DNA of 64,000 nucleotides from the NCBI GenBank assembly GCA_027484145.1, contig JAIXUH010000007.1:1-64000 (forward strand), in the 5' to 3' direction. This document shows, piece by piece, positions 9,260 to 18,789 of the stretch. The position numbers were made by a program, and so were the translations under genes. The notes beneath the pieces are model-generated. The model worked only from the letters and a program-made list of their open reading frames with translations, did not search any database and was not told where the DNA came from. The DNA is from Rhodobacter sp. (lineage in GTDB: Bacteria > Pseudomonadota > Alphaproteobacteria > Rhodobacterales > Rhodobacteraceae). Position 1 is the first letter of the stretch. Each line of letters opens with the position of its first letter.

Positions 9260-9946
9260 ATGCGAAAGATGTCCCTGACGCCCGCCCATATCGCCCGCGT
9301 GCATCGCGTGGTGGCGGACGAACCTGCGGCAGCCGGGCCGATGCACACCGATGCCGACTATGCCGCGCGGGTGAGCGACATTCTGGCCAGCCATCCCGCC
9401 CCTGACCGGCCTACTGGCCTGTTTGCCTATGGGTCGTTGATCTGGAAGCCCGAGATCCCCCACACGGCCGAGACGCGCGCCCGCGTTCACGGCTGGCACC
9501 GGTCCTTTTGCCTGCGGCAGGTGCGCTATCGCGGCACGCCCGCCTTTCCGGGCCTGATGATGGCACTGGACCGTGGCGGCAGTTGCACCGGGGTGCTGTA
9601 TACCCTGCCCGAGGCTGATCTGCCCGGCCAGCTGGACCGGTTGTTCCGCCGTGAATTCACGGTCAAGCCGATCACGAACATGCCGCGGTGGATCACGGTG
9701 GATGTCGGGGGGCAACGCCAGCCGGCGCTCGCCTTTGTGATGAACCGGGCCTCGGCCAATTATGCCAAAGGGTTGACGCCAGAAGCTGTGGCTGACGTTC
9801 TGGCCCGGTCCTGCGGGCATGTCGGCAGCGGGGCCGAGTATCTGTTCAACACCGTCAGCCATCTGGAGGCCAAGGGCATCCACGATACCGGCTTATGGGC
9901 GTTGCAGCGGCTGGTTGCGGACCGGATCGACGCGCGCGCAGATTGA
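9260..9946 (+). CDS. Gamma-glutamylcyclotransferase, ChaC family
   Basis: ChaC-type enzymes cleave glutathione into 5-oxoproline and Cys-Gly in the cytoplasm. 228 residues. The glycine-rich gamma-glutamyl binding loop is FAYGSLIWKPEI (about residues 55-66), followed by the family segments HGWHRSFCLRQVRYRGTP and GVLYTLPEADL, and near the C terminus YLFNTVSHLEAKGIHD. The predicted catalytic glutamate lies in the LFRREF region. AAGGA nine bases before the ATG at 9260 supports this start; ATG at 9269 is possible. It converges on metK, with a hairpin between. Confidence 0.85.
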   Translation: MRKMSLTPAHIARVHRVVADEPAAAGPMHTDADYAARVSDILASHPAPDRPTGLFAYGSLIWKPEIPHTAETRARVHGWHRSFCLRQVRYRGTPAFPGLMMALDRGGSCTGVLYTLPEADLPGQLDRLFRREFTVKPITNMPRWITVDVGGQRQPALAFVMNRASANYAKGLTPEAVADVLARSCGHVGSGAEYLFNTVSHLEAKGIHDTGLWALQRLVADRIDARAD

Positions 9947-9985
9947 CCTGACGCGCATAATGGCCGGGCCGGGCCACATGGGGCT

Positions 9986-10008
9986 GCGGTTTTTCTGCGA
10001 AAAACCGC
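9986..10008. terminator. Hairpin between converging chaC-like and metK genes
   Basis: GCGGTTTTT-CTGCG-AAAAACCGC is a perfect nine-base stem. The A/T part of the stem gives short T runs on both strands, so it could end transcripts from either side. A related sequence, ATATTTCGCAGAAAAATC, lies 40 bases further at 10045-10062 in inverted orientation of the TTTCTGCGAAA core. Confidence 0.5.
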
Positions 10009-10068
10009 CCCCGCCCCAGCACGGATGCGGCAGGGCGGGAACGAGATATTTCGCAGAAAAATCGGGCA

Positions 10069-11235
10069 TCAGACGGCCTTCTTCAGGGCTTCGACCAGAT
10101 CGGTCTTTTCCCACGAAAAGCCGCCGTCCGCCTCGGGCGCGCGGCCGAAATGGCCATAGGCGCTGGTGCGGGCATAGATCGGGCGGTTCAGACCCAAATG
10201 GGTGCGGATGCCGCGCGGGGTCAGGTCCATGCATTCGGCCACAGCGCGTTCGATGGCCGAGGCTTCGACCTTGCCCGTGCCATGCGTGTCGACATAGATC
10301 GACAGGGGCTTGGCCACACCAATCGCATAGGACACCTGCAGCGTGCAGCGGTCAGCAAGGCCTGCGGCGACCACGTTCTTGGCCAGATAGCGAGCGGCAT
10401 AGGCGGCCGAGCGGTCCACCTTGGTCGGGTCCTTGCCGCTGAACGCACCACCGCCATGCGGGGCCGCACCACCATAGGTGTCGACAATGATCTTGCGCCC
10501 GGTCAGGCCCGCGTCCCCATCCGGCCCGCCGATCACGAAGGTGCCGGTCGGGTTGACCCACCATTCGGTGTTCTCGGTGATCCAGCCCGAGGGCAGAACC
10601 TCGCGGATATAGGGTTCGACAATCGCGCGCACATCGGCGCTGGTCTGGCTTTCATGCGCATGCTGGGTCGACAGCACGATCGAGGTTACCTCAACCGGAA
10701 CGCCATCTTCATAGCGCAGCGACAGCTGGCTTTTTGCATCGGGGCGCAGCGTGGGCTCGGCCCCGGATTTGCGCACTTCGGCCAGACGACGCAGGATGGC
10801 ATGGGCATACTGAATCGGGGCCGGCATCAGTTCCGGGGTCTCGCGGCAGGCATAGCCGAACATGATGCCCTGATCGCCGGCACCATCCCGGTCAACGCCC
10901 TGCGCGATATGGGCCGATTGCGGATGCAGATAGTTCTGCACCTCAAGCGTGTTCCAGTGAAAGGCATCCTGCTCATAGCCGATGTCCTGCACGCAGCCGC
11001 GCACAATCTCGTCGACGCGGGCCATCATGGCATCCAGATTGGCTTTGTCGGCAAGGCCAACCTCGCCGCCGACGACCACACGGTTCGTCGTGGCAAAGGT
11101 CTCACAAGCGACGCGAGCATAGGGTTCCTCGGTCAGGAAGGCATCGAGGATTGCATCGGACACACGGTCACAGACCTTGTCAGGATGCCCCTCGGACACA
11201 GATTCCGAGGTAAAGACGTAATTCTTGCGAGACAT
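10069..11235 (-). CDS. metK: S-adenosylmethionine synthetase
   Basis: Makes SAM from methionine and ATP in the cytoplasm. 388 residues, normal for the family. Visible motifs: [20 protein letters not shown] at the N terminus (methionine/ATP binding), [51 protein letters not shown] and the C-terminal GHFGR. The start is fixed by a GGAGC ribosome binding site seven bases before the ATG, which also forms part of the riboswitch described separately. The gene follows lnt on the same strand but has its own promoter overlapping the lnt stop codon. Confidence 0.98.
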   Translation of the reverse strand: MSRKNYVFTSESVSEGHPDKVCDRVSDAILDAFLTEEPYARVACETFATTNRVVVGGEVGLADKANLDAMMARVDEIVRGCVQDIGYEQDAFHWNTLEVQNYLHPQSAHIAQGVDRDGAGDQGIMFGYACRETPELMPAPIQYAHAILRRLAEVRKSGAEPTLRPDAKSQLSLRYEDGVPVEVTSIVLSTQHAHESQTSADVRAIVEPYIREVLPSGWITENTEWWVNPTGTFVIGGPDGDAGLTGRKIIVDTYGGAAPHGGGAFSGKDPTKVDRSAAYAARYLAKNVVAAGLADRCTLQVSYAIGVAKPLSIYVDTHGTGKVEASAIERAVAECMDLTPRGIRTHLGLNRPIYARTSAYGHFGRAPEADGGFSWEKTDLVEALKKAV

Positions 11236-11242
11236 GGGAAAC

Positions 11243-11287
11243 GCTCCGTTGGGTTATCCCCGTCACGCCAGGAAGCCGTTGTGACGG
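11243..11287 (-). promoter_or_regulatory. SAM/SAH riboswitch in the metK leader
   Basis: Read on the minus strand, the leader has CCGTCAC-AACGGCTTCCTGGC-GTGACGG, then GGATAACCCAAC and GGAGC. The P1 stem CCGTCAC/GTGACGG (seven pairs), the loop ACGGCTTCCTGGC and a downstream GGAGC that can pair with loop GCUUCC as a pseudoknot match the SAM/SAH riboswitch class known from Rhodobacterales metK leaders. In that class the ligand-stabilised pseudoknot hides the Shine-Dalgarno sequence. Here GGAGC is seven bases from the ATG, so metK translation should be repressed when SAM (or SAH) is abundant. Confidence 0.9.
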
Positions 11288-11298
11288 TTTATCCGTGT

Positions 11299-11327
11299 CC
11301 CCTAGCGTTGCGTCACACGAACGTCAA
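11299..11327 (-). promoter_or_regulatory. Probable sigma-70 promoter of metK
   Basis: TTGACG - 17 bases - TAGGGG on the minus strand. The predicted start point falls a few bases before the riboswitch P1 stem. The -35 box overlaps the stop codon region of lnt. Confidence 0.5.
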
Positions 11328-12817
11328 GAAGCCATGGGTCTGGGTCGCAAGAGAGCCAGCAGACCGAGACCCAGAATCATCGCCCAAGCCCAAAGGTCGC
11401 CAGAGCGGGCATAGGGCGTGGGCGACAGCCCCGGCGGCAGGCCTTGCACATCCAGAAAGCTCGCCTCGCCAAAGGGCAGGCGCTGGTTGACGCGGCCAAA
11501 AGGATCAATCACCGCCGTGATGCCGGTATTGCCGACACGCACCAGCGGCAGGCCCATTTCGATGGCGCGCAACCGTGACAGTTGGAAGTGCTGGAACGGC
11601 CCGGTCAGGGTGCCGAACCACGCGTCATTGGTGATCTGCAGCATCCAGTCGGGGCGTTCGCTGGCCGCGCGCGGGATGCCGGGAAACACCGCCTCATAGC
11701 AGATCAGCGGCAGAACCTTGCCGATCTTTGGACCAAGGTTCAGGATCTGCGGCCCGGTGCCCGCCGAATAGCCATTGCCCACCTGAGCCGCAAAGGCGCC
11801 GATGCCGAACCAATCCTGCATCAGATCGCCCAAGGGCATGTATTCGCCAAAGGGCACGAGGTGGTGCTTGTCATAGGTGTGGCTGACCTCTCCTTGCCCT
11901 TCGATTACGCGAAGGCTGTTCCAGCCACGATCCCCCTCAACCCGCTGAATCCCCAAGGCGACGGGGTTGCCGCCCGCGGCATCAGCCACGATGCCGGCCA
12001 CTTCGGGGGCGTACTCCAGCAGATAAGGCACGGCGGTTTCCGGCCAGATCGTAAGGTCAGCCGGAGTGCCGGCGCGCGTGAAATCCAGTTGGCGCTGAAA
12101 CAAGCTGCGCGCCTGATCGGGGTCCCATTTCAGATGCTGCTCGGCATTGGGCTGCACCAGGCGCAAGGACACATCGCGCAGCGGCAGGTCGGCCCCGGCG
12201 CTGCGCCACATGCCAAAGCCCAGTGTGCAGATAATCAGAACCGACGCCGCAGCAGTGCCCCACCGCAGATGGATCAGCGGCAGTGTGGCCAAAACAAGGG
12301 TCAGCACCGTCAACCCGGTGGCCCCGACGATGGCCACCAGTTGTTCCACGGGCGACCCCAGCCACAGATGCCCCAGTTGCGCCCAGGGAAAGCCGGTGAA
12401 CACATGGCCGCGCGCCAGTTCCACGGCGGCCAGCAGCGCCGCCAGACCGAACACCCGGTGGCGAAACCGCACCGCAAGCGCCGAGGCCGCGGCCCAGAAC
12501 AGGCCCAGACCAAAGGCCATCATCGGCAGCGCAAAGGGCGCCATCCAGCCATAGGCCCATGGATCAACAAAGAACGGCGACACGATCCAGTTCAGGTAGG
12601 CCGCGAAATACCCCGCCCCCACGAACCAGCCCGCCCAGAAACCGCCCGCCACGGTGGCAGGCCGTGTCATGCGGAACATCGCCCAGACCAGTGCCGGAAA
12701 GGCCAGATACCATGCCAGAAGCGGCGCTTGCGACAGGGCTATTGCCGCCCCTGCCAAGGCATCAACCCCGGCGTTGCGCCAACCCGGAAAACCGGCCGAA
12801 CGTCTGACAGGCGTCAA
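11324..12817 (-). CDS. lnt: Apolipoprotein N-acyltransferase
   Basis: Adds the third acyl chain to the N-terminal cysteine of lipoproteins at the periplasmic face of the inner membrane. 497 residues: about six N-terminal transmembrane helices (residues 15-215), a nitrilase-like periplasmic domain, and a final helix (WAWAMILGLGLLALL). The catalytic Glu-Lys-Cys triad is readable as E260 in TIWPETAVP, K317 in YDKHHLVPFGEYMP and C373 in LICYEAVFPG. The first four bases overlap the end of corC (ATGA-type), indicating translational coupling within the phoH-ybeY-corC-lnt series. Confidence 0.96.
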   Translation of the reverse strand: MTPVRRSAGFPGWRNAGVDALAGAAIALSQAPLLAWYLAFPALVWAMFRMTRPATVAGGFWAGWFVGAGYFAAYLNWIVSPFFVDPWAYGWMAPFALPMMAFGLGLFWAAASALAVRFRHRVFGLAALLAAVELARGHVFTGFPWAQLGHLWLGSPVEQLVAIVGATGLTVLTLVLATLPLIHLRWGTAAASVLIICTLGFGMWRSAGADLPLRDVSLRLVQPNAEQHLKWDPDQARSLFQRQLDFTRAGTPADLTIWPETAVPYLLEYAPEVAGIVADAAGGNPVALGIQRVEGDRGWNSLRVIEGQGEVSHTYDKHHLVPFGEYMPLGDLMQDWFGIGAFAAQVGNGYSAGTGPQILNLGPKIGKVLPLICYEAVFPGIPRAASERPDWMLQITNDAWFGTLTGPFQHFQLSRLRAIEMGLPLVRVGNTGITAVIDPFGRVNQRLPFGEASFLDVQGLPPGLSPTPYARSGDLWAWAMILGLGLLALLRPRPMAS

Positions 12818-13734
12818 GATGCGACGTCGTCCTGCTGAGCGACCGGGTCGGTGCCGCCCGGAAGCCGCACGCGCAACCGCTTGATCCGGCGCGGATCGGC
12901 ATCGACCACCTCGAATTCGACGCCGCTTTCGTGGGTGACGATCTCGCCCCGCGATGGCACCCGGCCCGTGCGCAAGAACACGATGCCACCCAGCGTGTCG
13001 ATCTCTTCGTCATCCTCGCCAATCCGCAGCGACATGCCGATGGCACGTTCGAATTCATCCAGCGGCACCGTGGATTGCGCCAGAAACACGCCAGGCTTTT
13101 CCTCTTTCCACAAAGCACCTTCGTCTTCGTCGTGCTCGTCCTCGATCTCGCCGATCACGGTTTCGATCAGGTCTTCGATGGTGACAAGGCCATCGACCCC
13201 GCCATATTCATCAATGACAAGCGCCATGTGCACGCGTTCGCGCTGCATCTTTTGCAGCAACACACCAATCGGCATGGAGGGCGGCGCATACAGCAGGGGG
13301 CGCAGCAGTTTGCGCAGCGAAAACCGCCCCGTCGCGCCAAAGCCATGCTGCAAGGCAAGGTCTTTCAGCAGTACAAGGCCCTGTGGATGGTCCATCGTGC
13401 CCTTGTAAACCGGAATTCGGGAAAACCCATGTTCGCGAAACACCGCGACCAGTTCATCGCGGCCGATGTCCAAGGGAACGGCGATGACTTCGGCCTTTGG
13501 CACGGCCACGTCGTCCACCCGCATCCGCCGCAGGTTGCCCAGACCGGGAACTGAAGCGCTGCCGGGCGAATCAGCCGCACTTTGCGTGCCCCCGCTGTCT
13601 TTGGCGTTGGAATCAGACCCTGAAAATGCGCCGAACAGACGGCCCAGAAATCCTCGCTGGGGTGGTTCCGCGTCTTCTTGGGTCATGCTTTGCGCGCTTT
13701 GCGCGGCGCTAGACCCGTCGCTGCTACTGCCCAT
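12814..13734 (-). CDS. corC: CorC/HlyC-type CBS-domain protein
   Basis: 306 residues. A low-complexity, Ser/Asp-rich N terminus of about 70 residues is followed by two CBS domains (VDDVAVPKAEVIAVPLDIG to about residue 200, including YGGVDGLVTIEDLIETVIGEI) and a C-terminal CorC_HlyC domain (about 215-295, with GGIVFLRTGRVPSRGEIV). The CBS pair usually binds adenine nucleotides; the protein has been linked to magnesium/cobalt efflux and is annotated hemolysin-like without evidence of a toxin role. There is no membrane domain, so this is the soluble CorC-like form. It sits between ybeY and lnt, the conserved location. Confidence 0.92.
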   Translation of the reverse strand: MGSSSDGSSAAQSAQSMTQEDAEPPQRGFLGRLFGAFSGSDSNAKDSGGTQSAADSPGSASVPGLGNLRRMRVDDVAVPKAEVIAVPLDIGRDELVAVFREHGFSRIPVYKGTMDHPQGLVLLKDLALQHGFGATGRFSLRKLLRPLLYAPPSMPIGVLLQKMQRERVHMALVIDEYGGVDGLVTIEDLIETVIGEIEDEHDEDEGALWKEEKPGVFLAQSTVPLDEFERAIGMSLRIGEDDEEIDTLGGIVFLRTGRVPSRGEIVTHESGVEFEVVDADPRRIKRLRVRLPGGTDPVAQQDDVAS

Positions 13735-13775
13735 CTTTCCTTTTCCGACAATGCACCCAACCTTTGGGCGCGGTT

Positions 13776-14279
13776 TCAGTATGGGTCATCAACCCCAAGA
13801 ATGGCAAGTATTGCCACTTCATGCGTCTCCATGATGACGGCATCTTGCTCGGTCACATGGTCAAAGCCCAGCAAATGCAGAAATCCATGCACGACAAGGT
13901 GCGTCACATGGTCTGCCATCGGCTTTTCCGCCACCTTCGCCTCGGCTTCGCAGGTCTCATAGGCAATCGCGATATCGCCCAGTTCTTCGGGCATCTCGGC
14001 GCTGCCAGCCACGGGCATGTCCGGCGACTGGCCCGGTTCTTCGGGCGCGCGTTCCTCGGATGGCCAGCTCAGCACATTCGTCGGCTGCGGCTTGCCGCGG
14101 AAATCGGCGTTCAACTCGGCAATGCGCGCGTCATCGCAGCCCATCAGGCAGAGGGTAAAGCCAACCTGCGCAAGGCCAAGGTGTGACAGGGCCGCGCGCA
14201 CGGCCCGGTCAGACAATGCCTCCAGCCCGAAACTGGCCCAGCGGTCATCTTCGATGATGCAGTCAACTAGCGGTTCCAT
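13776..14279 (-). CDS. ybeY: Endoribonuclease YbeY (16S rRNA maturation)
   Basis: Zinc-dependent RNase needed for 16S rRNA 3'-end maturation and ribosome quality control. 167 residues. The metal-binding signature is HGFLHLLGFDH (three histidines) near residues 130-140, preceded by TNVLSWPSEE and ELGDIAIAYET. The stretch between (residues about 75-95, EERAPEEPGQSPDMPVAGSAEM) is a longer acidic linker than in E. coli. It lies between phoH and corC on the same strand. Confidence 0.95.
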   Translation of the reverse strand: MEPLVDCIIEDDRWASFGLEALSDRAVRAALSHLGLAQVGFTLCLMGCDDARIAELNADFRGKPQPTNVLSWPSEERAPEEPGQSPDMPVAGSAEMPEELGDIAIAYETCEAEAKVAEKPMADHVTHLVVHGFLHLLGFDHVTEQDAVIMETHEVAILAILGVDDPY

Positions 14280-14404
14280 GGGTGCGCCCTATCGCAGCCA
14301 GCCCGAATTCGCAATTGGCGCAGAGGTATCGGTCCGCCAAAGCGGTGCACAAATGCAAATGGCCGGATCAGATGCGACCCGGCCATCAGTGTTTCGGGCA
14401 GCGA

Positions 14405-15412
<1,008 letters not shown>

Positions 15413-15592
15413 GGAGGTCTCCTTCTGTCTAGGGACTGTATGAAGTGTGCGCCCGGTCACATGATCTGGCAAGCGTCGATTTGGTATGCTGCAGAGTTTG
15501 CATCGCGCGATGGCACAGCAATGTGACAGGTGCAAAGAAATGCGGCAGCGGCCGTTTTGCCTTTTGATCAGATAAGGTCGGCGGACCGAATG

Positions 15593-15624
15593 AAAAGGGG
15601 CCGCAGGTTTCCCTGCAGCCCCTT
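15593..15624 (-). terminator. Strong rho-independent terminator after the OmpA/lipoprotein operon
   Basis: On the minus strand AAGGGGCTGCAGG-GAAA-CCTGCGGCCCCTT followed by TTTCATT: a 13-pair stem with one G-U pair, a GAAA tetraloop and a T run. It starts 26 bases after the lipoprotein stop codon. Confidence 0.85.
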
Positions 15625-15650
15625 GAATGTGCTGTGCCGATGGCTGGCAA

Positions 15651-16040
15651 TCAGTTGGCTTGGCGGCGCACCACGGTGCGGATGCCATGGCCCGAAACGC
15701 GGTCCTGAATCCCTTCGGTGCCGGTCTGATAGTTCTTCAGAACAGTGCCGGGCGGATACAGGTTGTTGCAGATCGGCAGTCCCGTTGCCGGGTCATAGCG
15801 CGGCGAGGAATAGCCTTCCAGACCGTCATCCATGATCCAGTTCTGGCAGCCATCGGGGTCATAGGCGATGGCGGCGGTACCGTTCAGCAGCACGCCGGTA
15901 TCGCGCCCCTGATCCTGCCCCGTCGCAATGACCGAGTCTGCGCCGCGATAGCGTTCGGTGCCTTCAAAGCTTTCGCCGACACAACCGCTCAGGCCAAAGG
16001 CGGCAACGAGGGCCGCACCAATTTTGAATGTGCTGGTCAT
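15651..16040 (-). CDS. Small lipoprotein sharing a module with the adjacent OmpA protein
   Basis: 129 residues beginning MTSTFKIGAALVAAFGLSGC, a lipoprotein signal with lipobox GLSGC. The mature region contains PDGCQNWIMDDGLEGYSSPR and then DPATGLPIC, clearly similar to DDGCMHWWADGGLEGYMVPR and NPHNGKPVC in the upstream OmpA protein, including the two cysteines. A GAGGGA site precedes the ATG at 16040. The gene starts five bases after the OmpA stop codon, so both are one operon ending at a strong terminator. The module is unnamed to my knowledge; a role in outer-membrane or peptidoglycan attachment is inference from the partner. Confidence 0.75.
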   Translation of the reverse strand: MTSTFKIGAALVAAFGLSGCVGESFEGTERYRGADSVIATGQDQGRDTGVLLNGTAAIAYDPDGCQNWIMDDGLEGYSSPRYDPATGLPICNNLYPPGTVLKNYQTGTEGIQDRVSGHGIRTVVRRQAN

Positions 16041-16045
16041 GTCCC

Positions 16046-16615
16046 TCACCACCTGTAGCAAATGACTTCGACGCGGCGATTCTTCTGCATGCCGGCCGCC
16101 GTGGAGTTTGACGCGACGGGCTCACGCTCGCCAAAGCCAAGCTCACGCTCAACCGTGCCACCCACCGAACGCGCCACGTTGGCAACCGCACGGGCGCGGT
16201 TCTTGGACAGGCGCATGTTGTATTCATCCGATGCGCGGCTGTCGGTGTGGCCATAGATCGCGTAGCCAAAAGCGCCCGCCTGCTGGAAGAACGACTTCAG
16301 CCGCGACCGGCCAGAAGCCGTCAGGGTTGCGCTGTCAGTGGCAAACAGCGTGTCGGTGTTTTCAACAAGGCAGGTGTTCTTTTTCAGGCAGACGGGTTTG
16401 CCGTTGTGCGGGTTCCGGCGCGGCACCATGTAGCCTTCAAGGCCACCATCCGCCCACCAGTGCATGCAGCCGTCATCATCGACCCATACACCCCATTCAA
16501 TCTTTCCGGTGACCTCGGGTGCAGATTGCGCCATTGCGCCCGTCGCGACCGACAGACCTACCGCAAGCGCCGCCCCCCCAAGGATCATCCGCAATGCTTT
16601 GGAAAAAAGTTCCAC
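16046..16615 (-). CDS. OmpA-family peptidoglycan-associated protein
   Basis: 189 residues. Signal peptide MELFSKALRMILGGAALAVG...AMAQ (about 29 residues), then an approximately 45-residue Trp/Cys-containing module (WGVWVDDDGCMHWWADGGLE), then an OmpA C-terminal domain with DTLFATDSATLTASGRSRL, YGHTDSRASDEYNMRLSKNR and RRVEV near the end. The OmpA domain binds peptidoglycan through the conserved D and R of the NxxLSxxRA helix, giving periplasmic or outer-membrane attachment. There is no beta-barrel segment. It is the first gene of a two-gene operon; the 208 bases upstream hold its promoter, plus a CGTTTCC/GGAAACG dyad at 16775-16793. Confidence 0.88.
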   Translation of the reverse strand: MELFSKALRMILGGAALAVGLSVATGAMAQSAPEVTGKIEWGVWVDDDGCMHWWADGGLEGYMVPRRNPHNGKPVCLKKNTCLVENTDTLFATDSATLTASGRSRLKSFFQQAGAFGYAIYGHTDSRASDEYNMRLSKNRARAVANVARSVGGTVERELGFGEREPVASNSTAAGMQKNRRVEVICYRW

Positions 16616-16774
16616 AGCCGCAGCCCCCTTCTTTGTGACTTATTCGAGCAGACTTATGGCCGACAGGATTGCCGTCGAGAAAATGTGAAGTAAAGCGAAA
16701 TCTGAACAATTCAGGGCATTTAAATGGCAACTCGGCGCCGCCCCAGATCAGATTACAGGCCCCGGCACGGGTAT

Positions 16775-16793
16775 CGTTTCCAATTGGGAAACG
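16775..16793. repeat. CGTTTCC-N5-GGAAACG inverted repeat
   Basis: Perfect seven-base arms around AATTG, about 30 bases after the miaB stop and 160 bases before the OmpA gene start (both minus strand). It lacks a proper T run. It is either a weak transcript end for miaB or a binding site upstream of the OmpA operon. Confidence 0.35.
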
Positions 16794-16823
16794 CAAAATC
16801 CATAAGACCGTTGCCTGTGGATA

Positions 16824-18134
16824 TCACGAAATCCTGACCGCCGACAAAGAGTTGGAACCCGAAGCTAACACCCTGACGCGGACCAGTTCGCCCACTTTGC
16901 CGACGGGATCGTCCACGTGAACAGCATGAAGGTGATCAGATTTGCCGACCATCTGGCCCGGCTGCCGACCTGATTTTTCATACAGGACGCCCACATCGCG
17001 GCCGACCATGGCTTGCTGTCCGGCGCGCTGCTGTTCGGTGATCAGCGTTTGCAAAACTTGCAGCCGTTCATCCGCGACCGCAGCCTCGACCGGGGCCTTT
17101 TCCGCCGCGGGTGTGCCCGGACGCGCCGAATACTTGAAGGTAAAGGCCTGCCCGAAGCCGACCTGCCGGATCAGATCCAGCGTATCGAAAAAATCGGCAT
17201 CCGATTCACCGGGGAAGCCAACGATAAAATCCGAGCTGAGCAAAAGATCAGGCCGCACGGACCGGAACCGATCAATCAGTCGCAGGTATTGGTCGCGCGT
17301 GTGCTTGCGGTTCATCGCTTTTAACACCGCATCGCTGCCCGACTGCACCGGAAGATGCAGATAGGGCATCAGTTGCGGCACATCGCCATGCGCGGCAATC
17401 AGGTCATCATCCATGTCATTGGGGTGGCTGGTCATGTAACGGATGCGGTCCAGACCGTCGACATCCGCAAGCGCCCTGATCAGGCGGCCCAAAGTCCATG
17501 CGCCCCCCACTCCCTCGCCATGATAGCCGTTGACGTTCTGGCCCAGCAGCGTGATCTCGCGCACCCCGCGCGACACCAGATCGCGCGCCTCACTCAGAAT
17601 GCGGGCCACCGGGCGGCTGACCTCGGCCCCGCGGGTATAGGGCACGACGCAAAAGGCGCAGAACTTGTCGCAGCCTTCCTGCACCGTCAGAAACGCCGTC
17701 GGCCCGCGCAGCGCACGGCGTTCGGGCAGATGGTCGAACTTGTCTTCGGGCGGGAAATCGGTGTCGACCTGCGGCCCCTTGGCGCGCACAAGCGCCGGAA
17801 GCCGATGATAGGCCTGCGGGCCGACCACGATATCGACCAAGGGCATGCGGCGCTGAATCTCGGCCCCTTCGGCCTGCGCCACGCAGCCAGCGACGCCGAT
17901 CTTCAGGTCAGGCCGCGCGTCTTTCAGCGGGCGAAGGCGGCCAAGGTCGGAAAACAGCTTTTCGCTGGCCTTTTCGCGGATGTGGCAGGTGTTCAAAAGC
18001 ACCATGTCGGCATCTTCGACCACCTCGGTCGTGACATAGCCTTCGGCGCCCATGGCCTCGGCCATCCGCTCACTGTCGTAGACGTTCATCTGGCAACCAT
18101 AGGTCTTGATGAACAGCTTCTTTGGTTCCGACAT
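16824..18134 (-). CDS. miaB: tRNA-2-methylthio-N6-dimethylallyladenosine synthase
   Basis: Radical-SAM methylthiotransferase that converts i6A37 to ms2i6A37 in tRNAs. 436 residues from [20 protein letters not shown]. Three parts are visible: the UPF0004 domain with cysteines at [17 protein letters not shown] and VAGCVAQ; the radical-SAM core with [17 protein letters not shown] (CxxxCxxC); and a C-terminal TRAM domain ([27 protein letters not shown]). A GTG three codons upstream (18143) is an alternative start. Confidence 0.97.
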   Translation of the reverse strand: MSEPKKLFIKTYGCQMNVYDSERMAEAMGAEGYVTTEVVEDADMVLLNTCHIREKASEKLFSDLGRLRPLKDARPDLKIGVAGCVAQAEGAEIQRRMPLVDIVVGPQAYHRLPALVRAKGPQVDTDFPPEDKFDHLPERRALRGPTAFLTVQEGCDKFCAFCVVPYTRGAEVSRPVARILSEARDLVSRGVREITLLGQNVNGYHGEGVGGAWTLGRLIRALADVDGLDRIRYMTSHPNDMDDDLIAAHGDVPQLMPYLHLPVQSGSDAVLKAMNRKHTRDQYLRLIDRFRSVRPDLLLSSDFIVGFPGESDADFFDTLDLIRQVGFGQAFTFKYSARPGTPAAEKAPVEAAVADERLQVLQTLITEQQRAGQQAMVGRDVGVLYEKSGRQPGQMVGKSDHLHAVHVDDPVGKVGELVRVRVLASGSNSLSAVRIS

Positions 18135-18205
18135 CGGCGTCACCCCGTTGGATCAGCGCCGGGTTCTACACGACCCCGCCCCCGCCTGCAACGCAGGGGC
18201 TGCGC

Positions 18206-18625
18206 TCAGGCGCCATCCACCACAATGCCGGGCGCATCGCGGGCGAACTGGGGCTGGTCGGGCGGGACGGTGTAGAAGCACCCCATGTCCGCCACAAAGA
18301 TATGCGCGCCCGGTCGCAGCGGGGTGCCATCGTCAAACGCCCCGGCAAGGATCGCCACATTGGCCTCGGTTTCGGCCTTCCAGAACAGCGCACTGCCACA
18401 GGTGCCGCAAAATCCGCGCCGCGCAAAGGCCGATGACGCATACCAGCGCAACGTGTCCGCCGTTTCCAGCGTCAGACTGTCCCACGGCACAGAGGTCGCC
18501 GCATAGTAAAGCCCGGTCTGGCGGCGGCATTGGCTGCAATGGCAAAAGATCACCTCGCGCAGCGGCGCTTCGGTATGGAACCGGACCGCGCCACACAGAC
18601 ATCCGCCTTTGCTGACATCGCTCAT
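18206..18625 (-). CDS. GFA-family (glutathione-dependent formaldehyde-activating-like) zinc protein
   Basis: 139 residues. Zinc-binding cysteines in three groups: GGCLCGAVRF, FCHCSQCRRQTG and RGFCGTCGSALFW, the order of the GFA family. The founding member promotes the reaction of formaldehyde with glutathione, but most paralogues like this one have no defined substrate. Starts MSDVSKGGCLCG; GAAGGGAAGGGG precedes the ATG. The longer track ORF up to 18982 is antisense to the next gene and not credible. Confidence 0.85.
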   Translation of the reverse strand: MSDVSKGGCLCGAVRFHTEAPLREVIFCHCSQCRRQTGLYYAATSVPWDSLTLETADTLRWYASSAFARRGFCGTCGSALFWKAETEANVAILAGAFDDGTPLRPGAHIFVADMGCFYTVPPDQPQFARDAPGIVVDGA

Positions 18626-18789
18626 CGCCGCCCCTTCCCTTCGGCCCCCGCAGACCGCCACTGTGACAGTCCCGCCTGCCCTGCCCCACCTAACGGCGAC
18701 CCTTGCCCCACCACCCGCGACATGGGCTTGCAACTGCGCCCCGCATGGCTGATTCTGTGGCCAAGCCACCAACAGGATGCGTCCGCCCG

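Noticed and set aside
12814-13734. Hemolysin toxin
   Set aside because: The gene is the soluble CBS/CorC_HlyC type in its usual place between ybeY and lnt; the hemolysin name is historical.
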